NCBI RefSeq assembly: GCF_946479965.1
Contig: NZ_CAMLHX010000018.1
Location: 7,693 to 71,692, forward strand
Source: an uncultured Mucilaginibacter sp.
GTDB lineage: Bacteria > Bacteroidota > Bacteroidia > Sphingobacteriales > Sphingobacteriaceae
Direction: 5' to 3'
DNA: 64,000 bases
Position 1 is the first letter of the stretch. Each line of letters starts with the position of its first letter. Under the pieces are notes generated by a model. It did not search any database. It saw only the letters and a program-made list of their open reading frames with translations, and was not told where the DNA came from. Positions 61,707 through 64,000 of this stretch are shown piece by piece. The position numbers were made by a program, and so were the translations under genes.

Positions 61707-61752
61707 GATTACACTGATTGGTTTGTGATTTCACAGATTGATCAGTGTAATC
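61707..61752. repeat. 12-bp inverted repeat in the fusA-rpsJ gap
   Basis: GATTACACTGAT (61707-61718) and ATCAGTGTAATC (61741-61752) are exact complements with a 22-base spacer, eight bases after the fusA stop. The rest of the 156-base gap contains a direct repeat of ATCGGTG-AATC words (about 61810-61848) before rpsJ. Not followed by a T-run. Confidence 0.65.
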
Positions 61753-61854
61753 TTAATGATAATTAACCGACTAGTTATAATTAATAGCTCTTATATCTGG
61801 TCAAATTAAATCGGTGGAATCGACAAAAATCGGTGAAATCAAAAACTTAAAAAC

Positions 61855-62160
61855 ATGAGCCAAAGAATCAGAATCAAATTAAAATCGTACGATTACAATC
61901 TGGTTGACAAGTCAGCCGAGAAGATCGTAAAGACAGTTAAGCCTACGGGCGCTGTAGTTAGCGGACCGCTTCCGTTACCAACTGAAAAGAAGATCTTTAC
62001 AGTATTGCGTTCACCGCACGTTAACAAGAAAGCGCGCGAGCAGTTCCAATTATGTTCTTACAAACGTTTGTTGGACATTTACAGCTCAAACTCAAAAACT
62101 GTTGACGCTTTAATGAAGCTTGAATTGCCAAGCGGTGTTGAAGTTGAGATCAAAGTGTAA
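61855..62160 (+). CDS. rpsJ: 30S ribosomal protein S10
   Basis: A 101 aa uS10: [77 protein letters not shown]. Normally the first gene of the S10 operon, but here a terminator and a non-ribosomal gene follow, so it ends this run. Confidence 0.98.
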   Translation: MSQRIRIKLKSYDYNLVDKSAEKIVKTVKPTGAVVSGPLPLPTEKKIFTVLRSPHVNKKAREQFQLCSYKRLLDIYSSNSKTVDALMKLELPSGVEVEIKV

Positions 62161-62185
62161 TAGTACCGGAAGATCCGATAATATT

Positions 62186-62218
62186 AAAAAAGCCATCCTG
62201 CAAAGGGTGGCTTTTTTT
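62186..62218 (+). terminator. terminator after rpsJ
   Basis: AAAAAAGCCATCC (62186-62198) pairs with GGGTGGC plus TTTTTTT (62205-62218), with a G-U pair in the stem. It ends the ribosomal gene run. Confidence 0.88.
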
Positions 62219-62387
62219 GTGCTCATCTTTTTTAAGCCTTATTTATTCGCCGAACACTTACTAAAAAATTAGTTGTAAATGTTTTTATTTGTATTTACAT
62301 TTAAGCAAACCTTATTTACACGCTACTTTAATTGCGCAGCACCAATAACATAGAGTCCGCATACATTGGCCACCTAAAGTTTATGCC

Positions 62388-64000
62388 ATGCTTAATATAA
62401 AAATCGCCATCTATCCCTTCCGTCGGTTAGGTTTATTTATGATGTTTATGTTCTGTGTGTTTTACTGTAAAGCACAGTCGGTTACCGACAAGCATTTAAT
62501 CAATAGCGTTTCCGCGCTGTCTGCCATCCGTGAGCTTAAGCCCATAGAAAAACTTTACCTACAAACCGACAAGCCTTATTACGCCCAGGGCGATACAATA
62601 CGTTTTAAGGCATACCTGTTAGATGCCGATTACCTTAAGGCATCCGGCCGGAGCAGTTTGCTATATGTAGAGCTGGACAACGCGGCGGGCAAAGCCGCAA
62701 AACGCATAATGGTGCCGGTAGAGAACGGACTAACCTGGGGTGACATAGTGCTGGATAGTGTAGAAATTCCACATGGCAACTATACGCTTAGGGCCTACAC
62801 CAACTGGATGCGCAACTTTGGCGACGATTACATATTTAAGAAAAGTATCAGCATATCAGCAGCCAATAATCCCATACTCATCAACGCGGCCTTTAAACAG
62901 GCGGGAGATAAAATGGAGGGCAAATTGTTGTTCAGAAATCTGGACGGCAGGATACAAGCTTTTAGGGATATCGACTTAAAAGTGATGAACGGCAAAAAGA
63001 ACCTGTCAAAAAACAAACTAACCACCGGCAACGACGGCAAGATCCAATTCAATTTTACAATACCTAAGGATGTGATCAACCCATCCATTAGCTTAACAGC
63101 ACAACTTGCCGGAAGCGGTGAATTGGCTGTGCCCGTAAAAATAAGCCGCCACGAAGAAACCGACGTGCAGTTTTTACCCGAGGGAGGCAGCATGGTATCA
63201 GGCATCACAACCAGAATAGGTGTTAAAACACTGTCGGCTGATGGCAAAGGAACAAACATAACAGGTAAACTATTTAACAATAGCGGAGAGTTGGTATCAC
63301 AATTTGGTACCATCCATGCAGGCATGGGCAGCTTTATATTTACCCCCAAGGCCGGCGAAACCTACACCGTCCGTATAGACGGTATAAACAAGCCGTTCCC
63401 CTTGCCGCCGGTTAAGTTAACAGGTACAGCCATAGCTGTCAGATCCATTAGCACAGACTCCTTACAAATCATCGTGACTACTAACGCCGGAACAATGGGC
63501 ACCTACTACCTTATAGGCCAATCGCGCGGGATAGCCTGCTATGCCCAGTCCATTACTTTTTCTGCAGATGTTAGCAAGATGATCAAAACCGTTGCAAAAA
63601 AAGAATTCCCTACAGGAATAACAAGGTTTAGCCTGCTAAACAACAACTACCTGCCATTAAACGAGCGCATAGTATTCATTAACCACCATGATGAACTCAA
63701 TATAAATATCACAACAAACAAACCCAACTACACACAGCGCGACAGCATAGCCCTTAGCGTTTCGGTAACCGATAAACAAGGCAAACCAATACAAGGCAAT
63801 TTCTCGTTAGCCGTTACCGACAACAGCCAGGTTAAAATGGATAGCCTGGGCAGCAACATACTTAGTAACCTGCTCTTAACATCAGACCTGGAAGGAGAGA
63901 TCGAGCAGCCCGGTTATTACTTTCAAAACAATAAAGAAGTCGAGTTGGACAATCTTATGCTTACCCAGGGATGGGTAGGTTATGATTGGAATGAAGTGTT
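62388..64000 (+). CDS. MG2-domain exported protein (alpha-2-macroglobulin-like/TonB-plug family), 5' part
   Basis: At least 537 codons; the gene runs off the right edge with no stop. It has a basic start followed by a hydrophobic signal (RRLGLFMMFMFCVFYCKAQS). The first domain (about 50-150) is an MG2-type beta-sandwich with the family opening IEKLYLQTDKPYYAQGDTIR, FKAYLLDADYL and LPHGNYTLRAYTNWM-like block. Later blocks VQFLPEGGSMVSGITTRIGVK and LMLTQGWVGYDWNEV are typical of Bacteroidota MG2 proteins that carry a C-terminal TonB plug. It probably handles substrates at the outer membrane. Confidence 0.85.
   Translation, partial: MLNIKIAIYPFRRLGLFMMFMFCVFYCKAQSVTDKHLINSVSALSAIRELKPIEKLYLQTDKPYYAQGDTIRFKAYLLDADYLKASGRSSLLYVELDNAAGKAAKRIMVPVENGLTWGDIVLDSVEIPHGNYTLRAYTNWMRNFGDDYIFKKSISISAANNPILINAAFKQAGDKMEGKLLFRNLDGRIQAFRDIDLKVMNGKKNLSKNKLTTGNDGKIQFNFTIPKDVINPSISLTAQLAGSGELAVPVKISRHEETDVQFLPEGGSMVSGITTRIGVKTLSADGKGTNITGKLFNNSGELVSQFGTIHAGMGSFIFTPKAGETYTVRIDGINKPFPLPPVKLTGTAIAVRSISTDSLQIIVTTNAGTMGTYYLIGQSRGIACYAQSITFSADVSKMIKTVAKKEFPTGITRFSLLNNNYLPLNERIVFINHHDELNINITTNKPNYTQRDSIALSVSVTDKQGKPIQGNFSLAVTDNSQVKMDSLGSNILSNLLLTSDLEGEIEQPGYYFQNNKEVELDNLMLTQGWVGYDWNEV

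Overview
The window looks like chromosome from a Bacteroidota member of the Sphingobacteriaceae (Mucilaginibacter/Pedobacter type). The evidence is a SprA gliding/type IX secretion translocon gene, an alternative complex III (act) plus caa3-type oxidase cluster, lipoproteins with Bacteroidota-style lipoboxes, promoter-like TAnnTTTG -7 elements, and almost no Shine-Dalgarno sequences. No tRNA, rRNA, CRISPR array, insertion sequence or prophage was seen. The genus is inference. Layout: (1) 1-3000, minus strand: an ECF sigma factor, a single-TM anti-sigma candidate, a CnrX/Spy-like periplasmic protein, a YHYH lipoprotein, a MORN-like protein and the start of a SCO-like lipoprotein, forming one apparent stress operon. 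(2) 3100-12400: rlmN, an amidohydrolase, acylphosphatase, a flippase, dut, a TPR protein, a DUF4292 lipoprotein, an EnvC-like protein and two TatA genes, one of them only 56 aa. (3) 12486-25384: gatA, an MltD-like transglycosylase, the malic enzyme/phosphotransacetylase fusion, ruvA and the 7 kb sprA. (4) 25700-31600: a SirB1-like protein, a methyltransferase, a BamA-like barrel, and a lipoprotein / 7-TM protein / histidine kinase / LuxR-type regulator operon. (5) 31900-35240: an unrecognised 684 aa protein with an internal duplication and a deoxyhypusine-synthase-like protein lacking the usual catalytic lysine context. (6) 35352-51950: the respiratory block actABCDEF-coxB-coxA, then a terminator, then ctaA-ctaB-two subunit III genes-subunit IV-sco-DUF420. 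Together these encode quinol oxidation, cytochrome c transfer, the terminal oxidase, and its heme A and copper assembly factors. (7) 52080-58350, accessory-looking: a second ECF sigma/anti-sigma/OM barrel cluster, an orphan ABC ATPase, two tiny paralogous lipoproteins (39 and 42 aa), a frameshifted TPR gene, a compact GC-rich structured element and small hypotheticals. (8) 58458-62218: rpsL-rpsG-fusA-rpsJ (str/S10 region). (9) 62388-end: the 5' part of a large MG2-domain exported protein. Non-coding structure is unusually rich. Two distant loci share a GGGTGGCTCA/TGAGCCACCC palindrome. Several gene junctions carry long inverted repeats built from short repeated words. Several genes have a -7 promoter element only 4-8 bases before the start codon, suggesting leaderless or near-leaderless mRNAs. 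Several start codons must be TTG because an in-frame stop lies just upstream.
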